From contig PLDA01000002.1 in the NCBI GenBank assembly GCA_003134965.1, positions 1,674,001 to 1,738,000 of the forward strand: a DNA stretch of 64,000 bases, in the 5' to 3' direction. Numbering within the stretch: position 1 is the stretch's first letter; each line of letters starts with the position of its first letter. Shown piece after piece: positions 8,509 to 14,216 of this stretch. The notes under the pieces were generated by a model, which made no database searches, was not told the origin of the DNA, and was given only the letters and a program-made list of their open reading frames with translations. The position numbers and the translations under genes were made by a program. Origin of the DNA: Vulcanimicrobium winogradskyi. GTDB lineage: Bacteria; Vulcanimicrobiota; Vulcanimicrobiia; Vulcanimicrobiales; Vulcanimicrobiaceae.

Positions 8509-8726
8509 CGCGACCCCGACACTTTCCCGTACTCAGGCGGCGGGGCGATCTCGATGCCATTGCGATCGGCCTCGAACGTCACGCCATGCTGGCGCGGGTT
8601 CCCGTCGATCACCGATTTACCGGGATCGAGGTTGACCGGCCAGAACTTGTAGTCGATCGGCGCGTCGTCCGGTAAGCCGCGCATCGCATCGCGAAGCTCG
8701 CCGACGGTCTTCGCATGGCCCTTCAT
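8505..8726 (-). CDS. Hypothetical small phage-type protein
   Basis: 73 residues containing TVGELRDAMRGLPDDAPIDY, a pattern (helix, then LPDDxPI) that recurs in many short phage and actinobacterial accessory proteins of unknown role. It overlaps both neighbouring genes by four bases. The C-terminus is Pro-rich. No catalytic or metal-binding residues can be identified. Confidence 0.58.
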   Translation of the reverse strand: MKGHAKTVGELRDAMRGLPDDAPIDYKFWPVNLDPGKSVIDGNPRQHGVTFEADRNGIEIAPPPEYGKVSGSR

Positions 8727-8989
8727 CGCGCCACCATGCCTTCATCGGCAGTGCGGCGCAGCAGCGCTGCGGCGAAGTGGTAGCAGACCCGGCCGTGCGT
8801 TCCGGCGGGACAACTACAGGCCCCGAATCTCCAGCCCTGGAGCGTGACGCTGTACGTTGCGCCGCGCTCACCGGCGACCCGGTAGCGGCCGTGGCCGAGC
8901 GGCGTCACGATGCGCGGGCCGCCGCAGGCCCAGGCCTTGCGGAAGCGGCTTTCGATCTGGCCGCGGTTGACGTCGATCGCGTGCATCAC
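8723..8989 (-). CDS. SWIM-type zinc-finger protein
   Basis: 88 residues. The pattern CSCPAGTHGRVCYHFAAALL (about residues 58-77) is the CxCx(n)CxH signature of SWIM zinc fingers, preceded by the expected beta-strand segment YRVAGERGATYSVTLQGWRF. SWIM domains bind DNA or protein and occur in recombination mediators, SNF2 helicase partners and phage or mobile-element proteins. Standing alone at this size it most likely serves as a DNA-binding or recruitment module for the element. It overlaps both neighbours by four bases. Confidence 0.8.
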   Translation of the reverse strand: MMHAIDVNRGQIESRFRKAWACGGPRIVTPLGHGRYRVAGERGATYSVTLQGWRFGACSCPAGTHGRVCYHFAAALLRRTADEGMVAR

Positions 8990-9399
8990 GCGTGCGCCTC
9001 ATCGGGGTCTGAGCAGTCGAGCAGAATCCCAATCCGCGCGTCCAGAATCTCCGCCTCGACGTCGATACACTCGTCGTGTTCCCGACCGTCCGCGTCGTCG
9101 GTGACGGAACCCCGCGCGACGCAGCCGGGGCCGCAGGGGTCCGGGTGGTGCTCGATAGGCTGAGAGGGGCGGGTCAGAGCGTCAACCCTTAGCGCGCTCG
9201 CGCGGTGGTGCGCGGCAAGATTCGAGAGCCGCATACCCTTAGCGCAGAACTTTTCCGCGTCGCACTCATCGCAGGTGCCGTAGTGCTGGTCGAAGTTATG
9301 CTGCGCGAGCGCAACGAGGTCGGCAGCGGTCATCGTCGGCCGAAGCGGGTCGCAGGTCGAGCAGCCGGGGCAGGACGGACCGAGGCAGGTGAACGCCAC
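8986..9399 (-). CDS. Cys-rich putative zinc-binding protein
   Basis: 137 residues with two Cys clusters: CLGPSCPGCSTC at about 5-16, and CDECDAEKFC at about 43-52. A further DPCGPGC lies near 87-93. The spacing (CxxC pairs) suggests zinc coordination. The second half is acidic. No named family recognised. Its start overlaps nothing upstream (one base after the previous stop) and its end overlaps the SWIM gene. Confidence 0.6.
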   Translation of the reverse strand: MAFTCLGPSCPGCSTCDPLRPTMTAADLVALAQHNFDQHYGTCDECDAEKFCAKGMRLSNLAAHHRASALRVDALTRPSQPIEHHPDPCGPGCVARGSVTDDADGREHDECIDVEAEILDARIGILLDCSDPDEAHA

Positions 9400-9400
9400 G

Positions 9401-9730
9401 TCAGGCCGCCGTCCGCGAGGCTTCGAAGGTGCAGGCCGGGCAGCGCCACGTCTTGTCGGTGAACTGCTTCATCTGGCCGCCGAGCGGAATCCAACACGTC
9501 TCGCTCACCATCGAGCAGCCCGCGGTCGCTTCGTACGACACGCCGCAGTCGGGGTCGTAGTCGACCGCGACGCGCTGCACGATCCCGACCTCGCATTTGT
9601 CGCAGTTGAGCAGCTCGGGCAGGCCGGCCTGGTGCCGGTCGAAGTCGAGCCACGTGTCGCGACCGCGGAAACGGGCGACGGTCCTCTGGTCGAGGTCGCC
9701 GGTCGGCGACGGAGAAATCGTATGTGCCAT
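9401..9730 (-). CDS. Putative zinc-ribbon protein, first gene of leftward operon
   Basis: 109 residues. Paired CxxC motifs, NCDKC at about 42-46 and WRCPAC at about 95-100, resemble a split zinc ribbon, with extra Cys at about 62, 72 and 79. It is the first gene downstream of the leftward promoter at 9804-9832, so its level should follow the repressor proposed at 9859. No known family recognised. Confidence 0.6.
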   Translation of the reverse strand: MAHTISPSPTGDLDQRTVARFRGRDTWLDFDRHQAGLPELLNCDKCEVGIVQRVAVDYDPDCGVSYEATAGCSMVSETCWIPLGGQMKQFTDKTWRCPACTFEASRTAA

Positions 9731-9793
9731 TCGAAGCTAACCCCTTCGGTTGGCGGGCCCCGTCGGTCTGATCACCGGCGGGGTCGCTTGTTT

Positions 9794-9810
9794 TTATGAA
9801 ACTATCATAA
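9794..9810. promoter_or_regulatory. Operator 1: palindrome TTATGA-N5-TCATAA
   Basis: A perfect 6+6 inverted repeat with a 5-base spacer, TTATGA AACTA TCATAA. It covers the -10 hexamer of the leftward promoter (9804-9809). An almost identical palindrome lies 47 bases away at 9841-9857. Repressor binding here would block RNA polymerase on the leftward operon. Confidence 0.72.
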
Positions 9811-9832
9811 GATATGCGACGGGTTGCGTCAA
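9804..9832 (-). promoter_or_regulatory. Sigma-70-type promoter of the leftward accessory operon
   Basis: On the minus strand TTGACG (9832-9827) is followed by a 17-base spacer and TATGAT (9809-9804). Both hexamers differ from consensus by one base and the spacing is ideal. It points at the gene starting at 9730. The local AT-richness contrasts with the surrounding GC-rich DNA. Confidence 0.78.
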
Positions 9833-9840
9833 GTGGTATC

Positions 9841-9857
9841 CTATGATAAATTCATAA
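9841..9857. promoter_or_regulatory. Operator 2: palindrome (C)TATGA-N5-TCATA(A)
   Basis: CTATGA TAAAT TCATAA matches operator 1 in 11 of 12 arm positions with the same 5-base spacer. It ends one base before the ATG at 9859, so a bound protein would cover the start region of the ribbon-helix-helix gene. An extended -10-like TGGTATCCT (9834-9842) overlaps its left edge. The layout fits negative autoregulation. Confidence 0.7.
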
Positions 9858-9858
9858 T

Positions 9859-10047
9859 ATGCCGAGACCGAAGAAGGCGAAGGCAAGTCAGGCGAGGCCC
9901 GTCACCGTTTCGCTCAAACCACCGGTGCTCAAGCAACTCGACGCGATTATGCTCGAGGATGGTGAGGACAACCGGTCCGCGATCGTCGCCCGGCTGGTCG
10001 TGGACGAGGCGGCTCGGAGGGCTCGGAGGAGCGCTCGGCGACCGTAG
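9859..10047 (+). CDS. Ribbon-helix-helix (CopG/Arc-like) repressor
   Basis: 62 residues: a basic Lys/Arg tail, then VTVSLKPPVLKQLDAIM (strand plus helix A) and a second helix NRSAIVARLVVDEAARRA, the strand-helix-helix order of CopG/MetJ/Arc repressors that bind short palindromes as dimers. There is no clear Shine-Dalgarno sequence; operator 2 ends just before the ATG, so the mRNA may have a very short leader. Two palindromes in the divergent promoter make it the likely regulator of both itself and the leftward operon. It may alternatively be an antitoxin, but no toxin partner is evident. Confidence 0.78.
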   Translation: MPRPKKAKASQARPVTVSLKPPVLKQLDAIMLEDGEDNRSAIVARLVVDEAARRARRSARRP

Positions 10048-10091
10048 TGCAAACCGGCCCCGCGGCCCCGATGCGAAAGAAGGGTGTTCCT

Positions 10092-10463
10092 ATGCTAAAG
10101 CGCGTCTTGATTTCCGCTCTCACTGTCTGCGTCTGCCTCGGAGTCGCGGCACCGGTGCTCGCTGGCGATTTCGGAACCGTCGGCCAAAAGGGCGTTGTGA
10201 AGAGGGAAGGCAACGGCTTCCCGTGTTTCGATTCCAAGGACGCCTTCGATGCATACTGGGCGGCGAAGGCGAACGGCGATCGGTACGGCATGGCCGACGC
10301 AGCGCGCGACGCAATCAACCTGAGGCCGGGCTGGCACGTCCGGCTCTTACGCTCCGAGGTTGGGTTCTTCCAGGGCGGTCACAGCGCGATCCGCATCGAG
10401 TCGGGACCGAAAGCAGGCGCAGCGTGCTGGCTGAAGTTCAATCCCGCTGGAATCATCGTGTAG
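10092..10463 (+). CDS. Small secreted protein, SH3-like C-terminus
   Basis: ATG at 10092, with an AGAAGGG ribosome site upstream, gives about 123 residues (an in-frame ATG at 10071 is possible). A standard signal peptide covers about 1-25 (LKRVLISALTVCVCLGVAAPVLA). The mature part has DAFDAYWAAKANGDRYGMADAA, then a beta-rich tail (WHVRLLR... SAIRIESGPKAG) like small secreted SH3-like proteins that follow a helical DxFxxxxxAxxxxD segment. The protein encoded at 12195-12521 has a comparable layout. Role unknown; probably extracytoplasmic. Confidence 0.6.
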   Translation: MLKRVLISALTVCVCLGVAAPVLAGDFGTVGQKGVVKREGNGFPCFDSKDAFDAYWAAKANGDRYGMADAARDAINLRPGWHVRLLRSEVGFFQGGHSAIRIESGPKAGAACWLKFNPAGIIV

Positions 10464-10494
10464 CGCAGGCTTTTCAGCGCCTTTGAGGAACCAG

Positions 10495-10653
10495 ATGAAA
10501 ATGACCTGGTCGACCTCGGACGACGAGGGACACCGTGACTTGCCAGCGCGGGATCAATGCTCTGCAAGCCGACACCCAAACGTGTCGCGATCGCGGCAAC
10601 TCATGTCAAGGCTACGATCCGAGACTTTCAACCAAACGGAAGTCTCAACATGA
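10495..10653 (+). CDS. Small ORF (52 aa) coupled to the next gene
   Basis: ATG at 10495 follows a good ribosome site (GAGGAA, five bases upstream). The frame runs 52 codons and its TGA overlaps the ATG at 10650 (ATGA). The product is polar, rich in Ser, Arg and Asp, with no recognisable fold. It may be a leader peptide that couples translation of the downstream gene, or a real small protein. Confidence 0.4.
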   Translation: MKMTWSTSDDEGHRDLPARDQCSASRHPNVSRSRQLMSRLRSETFNQTEVST

Positions 10654-10949
10654 CACCACTGGAATCCCGTCCTCGCGTACTATGCGTCCCCGCGTTCATC
10701 GAGACCGAATCTGACCGGTTTACGCCATCAGGCGACATAACGCATGAGGAAGTTCTCCGCGCATATCGTAGGTCCGACTCGGTGCGTTACCGTGCGAGCC
10801 TACAGCCGCTTCTCAAGCTGCTCGCGAAAGCTCCAGCTCAGGCTGATGGCAAGCCCGCGAGACTTCGCGACGTGTCCACAATCGTCGCCGCGACGACGCA
10901 CGACGAAGTGGACGATCCAACGGGAACCGAAGCGGCCCGCGACCGCTAG
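10650..10949 (+). CDS. Hypothetical accessory protein
   Basis: ATG at 10650, with GGAAG about 8 bases upstream, gives 99 residues; the frame is open back to 10557 but the upstream part looks non-coding. It has a likely helix pair around EEVLRAYRRSDSVRY and LQPLLKLLAKA. Codon third positions are GC-rich as in its neighbours. Followed by a rho-independent terminator. Family not recognised. Confidence 0.5.
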   Translation: MTPLESRPRVLCVPAFIETESDRFTPSGDITHEEVLRAYRRSDSVRYRASLQPLLKLLAKAPAQADGKPARLRDVSTIVAATTHDEVDDPTGTEAARDR

Positions 10950-10981
10950 CGCCGCGTAGCCGTTGGCGGATCCCGGCCCTG

Positions 10982-11012
10982 AAACCGTGCACCAGTTGGT
11001 GCGCGGTTTTCT
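10982..11012 (+). terminator. Rho-independent terminator
   Basis: AAACCG T GCACC, loop AGTT, GGTGC G CGGTTTT, followed by CTT: a 10-11 bp stem with one mismatch and a T-rich end on the plus strand. It closes the rightward unit 9859-10949. The complementary strand has no T tract, so it is probably one-way. Confidence 0.75.
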
Positions 11013-11030
11013 TCGTTGCCCTTCAAGGCG

Positions 11031-11330
11031 CTAGGTGAGCGCGCTCGCGATCGTCACCGCGACGTTCCCCGCAACGAACCGGTCCCGCCGCTCGCCGATC
11101 GAGAGCATGATCCGATCGCTAACCGTCTCGTCGTAGACGATCCAGGACGAGGCGGTCCGCTCGATCGCCATGCCGCGACCGCCGTGGCGCAGCGTGACAA
11201 GCCGAGCGCCGCGGCGGGTCGCTTTCACGGCAGGCAGCCGGCGGTGCACCTCGGCGACGACGAGCTCCGCGAATGCATCGAACGAGAGGCCCGCGCCCGC
11301 CGGCGGTATCGCGGGATCTCGAACGGCCAT
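11031..11330 (-). CDS. Hypothetical protein of a two-gene unit
   Basis: 99 residues. The N-terminal half is helical (FDAFAELVVAEVHRRL). The C-terminal half alternates strands (RLVTLRHGGRGMAI, SSWIVYDE). It starts three bases after the stop of the upstream gene. No family recognised; it may form a pair with its neighbour. Confidence 0.5.
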   Translation of the reverse strand: MAVRDPAIPPAGAGLSFDAFAELVVAEVHRRLPAVKATRRGARLVTLRHGGRGMAIERTASSWIVYDETVSDRIMLSIGERRDRFVAGNVAVTIASALT

Positions 11331-11333
11331 TGC

Positions 11334-11639
11334 CTATGCCTGGCGCGCGATCGACCGGGAATCGCGATTGGCGATCCACCATGCTGCCTCAGCGCGGTAG
11401 TTCTCCGACGCGAGGTGACAGACCGCGCCGAACGCGATGCGCGAGGCGGCCCTCTCCGAGCGCGCTGGGAATGCGACGGCGGCGCCGTCGTCGCTCCCTA
11501 CAGCGTCGACGTCGCACGAGCGCAGGAAGACCGCGATCGCGGCTGCGGTCCGCGCGTCGGCGGGGATCATGCCCTCCTGGTTGACGTGCCGATCACACGG
11601 CTCGAGGTCCACAAGCGGGACGGTGTAGCGCTTCATCAT
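11334..11639 (-). CDS. Hypothetical protein of a two-gene unit
   Basis: 101 residues with two Cys (about 15 and 42), a basic start (MMKRYTVPL) and a helical middle (ARTAAAIAVFLRSC). The segment AEAAWWIANRDSR precedes the stop. First gene of a leftward pair ending at 11031. The 260 bases upstream (11640-11903) contain no gene on either strand that I would trust, only the hairpin listed at 11816. Confidence 0.5.
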   Translation of the reverse strand: MMKRYTVPLVDLEPCDRHVNQEGMIPADARTAAAIAVFLRSCDVDAVGSDDGAAVAFPARSERAASRIAFGAVCHLASENYRAEAAWWIANRDSRSIARQA

Positions 11640-11815
11640 CCGCTAGCGTAGCGGCTCGGCGACGGAGCATGGTAACGCGCAATCCTACGCGCGACCCGGC
11701 CCGCTGAACGCGCCGGATCGCGCGGTGAGCGGTCATCACCGCCTACGCCCCGGCGTCGGCGCTTCGGCCATTCCGCGTCGCCGGCCTTGGCGACACCCGG
11801 CGCGTCGGTTATGAT

Positions 11816-11879
11816 GGGCTCGGGGCGGCGGCTTGACTGCCCGCAACGGCGTCCTACACCCGAAGTCGCCGCCCCGCCC
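11816..11879 (+). other. Long hairpin upstream of secreted-protein gene
   Basis: GGGGCGGCGGCTT (11822-11834) pairs with AAGTCGCCGCCCC (11863-11875), 13 pairs with one G-U. A further GGGC/GCCC extends the outer stem after a 2-base bulge. The loop is 28 bases. There is no T tract, so it is not a standard terminator. It ends 25 bases before the ATG at 11904 and could shape translation or protect the 5' end of that mRNA. Confidence 0.45.
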
Positions 11880-11903
11880 AAACGACCCTCACGGGGTGTT
11901 CAC

Positions 11904-12521
11904 ATGAAAATCGCGCCGGGCCTCATGGCCCTGGTCCTCATCGCCGTCCCTGCCAGCGCTCTCACCAGCGCATCGCTCCTGCTCTCGCCGGCCGTCGCGT
12001 CGGCGACGACGCACAAGACCGCGGCCAATGCTCCGGTCAAGACCGGGTCGCTGCAGCTGTTCTCGACGGAGTCCGCCGCGCAGAAGCACTGCCCGCGCGA
12101 CGAGGTGGTCTGGCTAAACACGAACAGCGGGATCTACCACGAGCGAGGAATGCGCTGGTACGGCAACACGCGATCGGGATACGAGGAACGGTCAATGAAA
12201 ATCAGGGTCGCGGCGCTCGTCACGCTGTTCGTGGCTGTTCTTGCGGCGAACGCCAGTGGGTCGGACACATTCAAGACGGTGCAAGATGCGAACGCGTTCC
12301 GCGATATCGGGAGGTGTCAGGACCTCTTCAATGCCATGCATGATGACGCTGCTTATAGGCGCGCCAAGGCCGCCCACACCGCGGGGCTATACACATTCTG
12401 GCCAGCAGGGACGCGGGTTATGATTGCCAGCGGGAACATGTCGGACGTTTTCGTGATGGCTCGCGACCGACGTGGTCACACGGGTTGCATTGCGTCCGCC
12501 TGGCTAGCGCGTGTAAGGTGA
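11904..12521 (+). CDS. Secreted protein: CPxDxVVW/IYHxxG module run together with a second secreted module
   Basis: The frame from ATG 11904 encodes 205 residues. Residues 1-35 form a signal peptide. Residues 58-92 carry the conserved core CPRDEVVWLNTNSGIYHERG then RWYG of a widespread family of small secreted proteins of unknown role. Where that family normally ends (GxYxCxxDA), this frame passes without a stop into a second Met (12195) that starts a complete second signal peptide and mature domain. Either the two are really fused or a one-base change removed the stop of the first gene; the sequence ATGA at 12195 would give an overlapping stop in the next frame. Confidence 0.5.
   Translation: MKIAPGLMALVLIAVPASALTSASLLLSPAVASATTHKTAANAPVKTGSLQLFSTESAAQKHCPRDEVVWLNTNSGIYHERGMRWYGNTRSGYEERSMKIRVAALVTLFVAVLAANASGSDTFKTVQDANAFRDIGRCQDLFNAMHDDAAYRRAKAAHTAGLYTFWPAGTRVMIASGNMSDVFVMARDRRGHTGCIASAWLARVR
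12195..12521 (+). CDS. Secreted small protein (independent start inside the fused frame)
   Basis: ATG 12195 has a ribosome site (GAGGAA) about 7 bases upstream and begins with a good signal peptide (MKIRVAALVTLFVAVLAANA). The mature domain resembles the 10092 product in order: a helical segment with two Cys, then PAGTRVMIASG and a VFVMARDRRGHTGCI beta-rich tail like an SH3-type fold. About 108 residues. I think this is the functional second cistron; it shares the frame of the preceding module, so it is listed separately. Confidence 0.55.
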   Translation: MKIRVAALVTLFVAVLAANASGSDTFKTVQDANAFRDIGRCQDLFNAMHDDAAYRRAKAAHTAGLYTFWPAGTRVMIASGNMSDVFVMARDRRGHTGCIASAWLARVR

Positions 12522-12674
12522 AGCTCCGGGGCCGGCCAGGTCGTCTTCACCTATATGGGTGCCGACGAAGCCGCGCGGATCTACTGGACCGAACGCAAAC
12601 GGGCGGTCGAAGACCGCTCGCCTAAGGGCTATCGATTACGCGGCATGCGAAACTGGCGAAGCCGAAGTGATCGT

Positions 12675-13001
12675 GTCCGTCCGTCCGTTACGTGCACGAG
12701 TGCCGTCCGTCCGTCCGCCGGGTCGGCCGGTGTCCGTCCGTCCGCATTGACGACGGCGACTCAAATCACCGCCGACGTCGACGAGTTTTGTTTAACGGTC
12801 GGCTTCTTGTGGGGTGTCCAGACAGGTCGCCGCGAGGGCCGACGACCGAGGGTTTTTGTGTGACGATCGCCTTCTTGCGGGTACCCTAGACCCCTCGGCG
12901 TCCGGTCGCCGAAGAGCGTGCGCGCTCGAGGATCACTGAACGGCAAACTCAGATCACCGGGTAGTGTCCGTCCGTCCGCACAAGCATTGTCCGTCCGCCC
13001 G
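12675..13001. repeat. Five clusters of GTCC tetranucleotide repeats
   Basis: The 13-mer GTCCGTCCGTCCG occurs at 12675, 12705, 12732 and 12966, with a one-mismatch copy (GTCCGTCCGCCCG) at 12989. All have the same orientation; offsets are 30, 27, 234 and 23 bases. The region 12522-13048 has no convincing gene. Clusters of short directly repeated sites near an element boundary suggest an origin, a recombinase-binding array or a partition site; it is not a CRISPR array (irregular spacing, no spacers of constant length). Confidence 0.6.
12772..12892. repeat. Imperfect 53-bp direct repeat
   Basis: 12772-12824 and 12839-12892 share GCCGACG..CGAG, a T-rich patch, then ACG(G/A)TCG(G/C)CTTCTTG(T/C)GGG and a closing C(C/T)AGAC, with a few indels, offset 67 bases. 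They lie between the third and fourth GTCC clusters. No coding frame spans them cleanly. They may be duplicated binding sites or paired copies of a small structured RNA. Confidence 0.4.
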
Positions 13002-13048
13002 CGCTCCCCCGAAACAGTGCTTCGACACGAGGGTGAAGCCGGTCTGCA

Positions 13049-13107
13049 ATTTCGTGCAGGCGGCAGATGAGATGCTGCGGATCGCCAACAACCTCCACCG
13101 CGGCTGA
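13049..13107 (+). pseudogene. Possible C-terminal remnant of a flagellar rod/hook gene
   Basis: The frame reading NFVQAADEMLRIANNLHRG then TGA (13105-13107) resembles the conserved C-terminal helix of flagellar rod and hook-associated proteins (pattern VxxxDxMLxxxNxL). It is followed immediately by a FlgJ-like fragment and a FliA-type sigma factor, which supports the reading. Upstream of about 13045 the frame becomes Arg/Pro/Cys-rich and runs into the GTCC repeats, so the body of the gene seems to have been replaced by the accessory element. Confidence 0.35.
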
Positions 13108-13114
13108 GCAGGTC

Positions 13115-13249
13115 GTGAGCGCGCGGGACGTTGCGAGCGCGGTGCTGTTTCGGGAGATCCTGAAGCCGCTCGCGCAGGGGCTCGGGCCGGTCGGTGAGAT
13201 CGCGCTGGGCGCCGTCGCCGATTCGCTGTTCGTGAAAAAGCCGCGATGA
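13115..13249 (+). CDS. FlgJ-like rod-binding fragment
   Basis: GTG at 13115 gives 44 residues; the frame is open back to an ATG at 13067, which would overlap the preceding remnant. The core SAVLFREILKPLAQGLGPVGEIALGAVADSL matches the FlgJ N-terminal rod-binding helices (a helix, then LGPxGDxALGxxAD). The stop overlaps the sigma-factor start (ATGA at 13246). It may be a complete minimal rod-binding protein or the tail of a longer one. Confidence 0.5.
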   Translation: MSARDVASAVLFREILKPLAQGLGPVGEIALGAVADSLFVKKPR

Positions 13250-13917
13250 GCGCGGACGATCGCGAAACGCACATTCGCGCGCTGCTGCCGATGGTCAAAG
13301 CGATCGCTCGCCGCGTCCATCGCATGGTGCCGATGAGCGACGTCGACGATCTGATCGGCGACGGCTGCGTCGGCGCGATCCGCGCGGTCGACGCGTTCGA
13401 TGCGGCGCGCGGCGTGCCGCTCGAGCAGTACGCGCGTCGCGTGATCCTGGGCGCGGTGCTGAACGGCGTGCGCCGCATGGACCCGGTCTCCGAACGGATG
13501 CGGCGGACGATGCGCGGCGCCCAGGCGGCGCGCTACGCGCTCGCTCAGGAGCTCGGGGCGATGCCGACGATGAACGCGATGTCGCGCCTCACGCCCGCCC
13601 TCGCGGCGGCGCGCACCGAGGTGCACCGGCGCACCCCGCTTTCACTCGACACGACGCTCCCGAGCGGCGAACGGCTCGACCTCGACCACTCCGCAGATCC
13701 GCAGACGATCGTGGGCGAGCGGGTCGAGCGAGAGCTCGTGCGCGGCGCGGTCGCAAAGCTGCCGCCGCGCCAGCTGCGCATCGTCGTCGCGCACTACTTC
13801 GCGGAACGCAAGCTCCGCGAGCTGGTCGCGCCGATGCACGTCTCGCCGCAGCGCGTCTCGCAGCTCCACCTGCTCGCGCTGCGACGGCTTCGCGCGGCGC
13901 TGGCGGTGCGCGCGTGA
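13246..13917 (+). CDS. RNA polymerase sigma factor, FliA/sigma-28-like
   Basis: 223 residues. Region 2 is clear at about 10-85: LLPMVKAIARRVH, then VDDLIGDGCVGAIRAVDAFD and EQYARRVILGAVLNGVRR. Region 4 at about 165-220 contains LPPRQLRIVVAHYF and a helix-turn-helix VSPQRVSQLHLLALRRL. Region 3 is short. The GAxLNxxRRxDPVS pattern fits flagellar-type sigma factors. It is coupled by ATGA to the FlgJ-like gene before it and by GTGA to the gene after it, so it probably directs flagellar or related late genes. Confidence 0.85.
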   Translation: MSADDRETHIRALLPMVKAIARRVHRMVPMSDVDDLIGDGCVGAIRAVDAFDAARGVPLEQYARRVILGAVLNGVRRMDPVSERMRRTMRGAQAARYALAQELGAMPTMNAMSRLTPALAAARTEVHRRTPLSLDTTLPSGERLDLDHSADPQTIVGERVERELVRGAVAKLPPRQLRIVVAHYFAERKLRELVAPMHVSPQRVSQLHLLALRRLRAALAVRA

Positions 13918-14216
13918 ACGACGCCGCGCGATCCGGACCCGCACTCGAATCCGCCCCGCTCGCGATCGCCGCGCCGACGATCGCACCGCCGCAGGTCGCG
14001 GACGGCGGCGCGGAGATGCCGGCGACGCTGCCGCGCGACCACCCCGCCTGGCAACGCGATATGCTGGCCGTCTCGGCTCGCGTGCGCGCGCTCCTGGCTC
14101 AGCTCCGCCCGGTCGCCGTACGCGTGCTGACGTTCTGGGATCACGCCGTCCGCAGCGTCAGCCTCGGCGGACGCCGCCTCGAGGTCGACCCGAGCGGCTG
14201 CTACCGCCTACGCTAA
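13914..14216 (+). CDS. Hypothetical protein downstream of sigma factor
   Basis: 100 residues with a GTG start overlapping the sigma-factor stop. The first 45 residues are Ala/Pro-rich and probably disordered; the rest has one helix (MLAVSARVRALLAQL) and a short basic end. No anti-sigma motif is visible, although an FlgM-like regulator would be expected near such a sigma factor. Its end overlaps the convergent slipin gene by nine bases. Confidence 0.5.
   Translation: MNDAARSGPALESAPLAIAAPTIAPPQVADGGAEMPATLPRDHPAWQRDMLAVSARVRALLAQLRPVAVRVLTFWDHAVRSVSLGGRRLEVDPSGCYRLR

Noticed and set aside
12555..12889. Overlapping short frames across the GTCC repeats
   Set aside because: Their sequence is mostly the repeat read as VRPS/RPSV; no ribosome site and no family likeness.
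12675..13001. CRISPR array
   Set aside because: Repeats are 13 bases of a tetranucleotide, spacing is 23 to 234 bases, and no cas gene is in the window.
12949..13626. 225-codon minus-strand frame opposite the sigma factor
   Set aside because: Arg/His-rich antisense of the FliA-type gene, whose regions 2 and 4 are clear on the plus strand.
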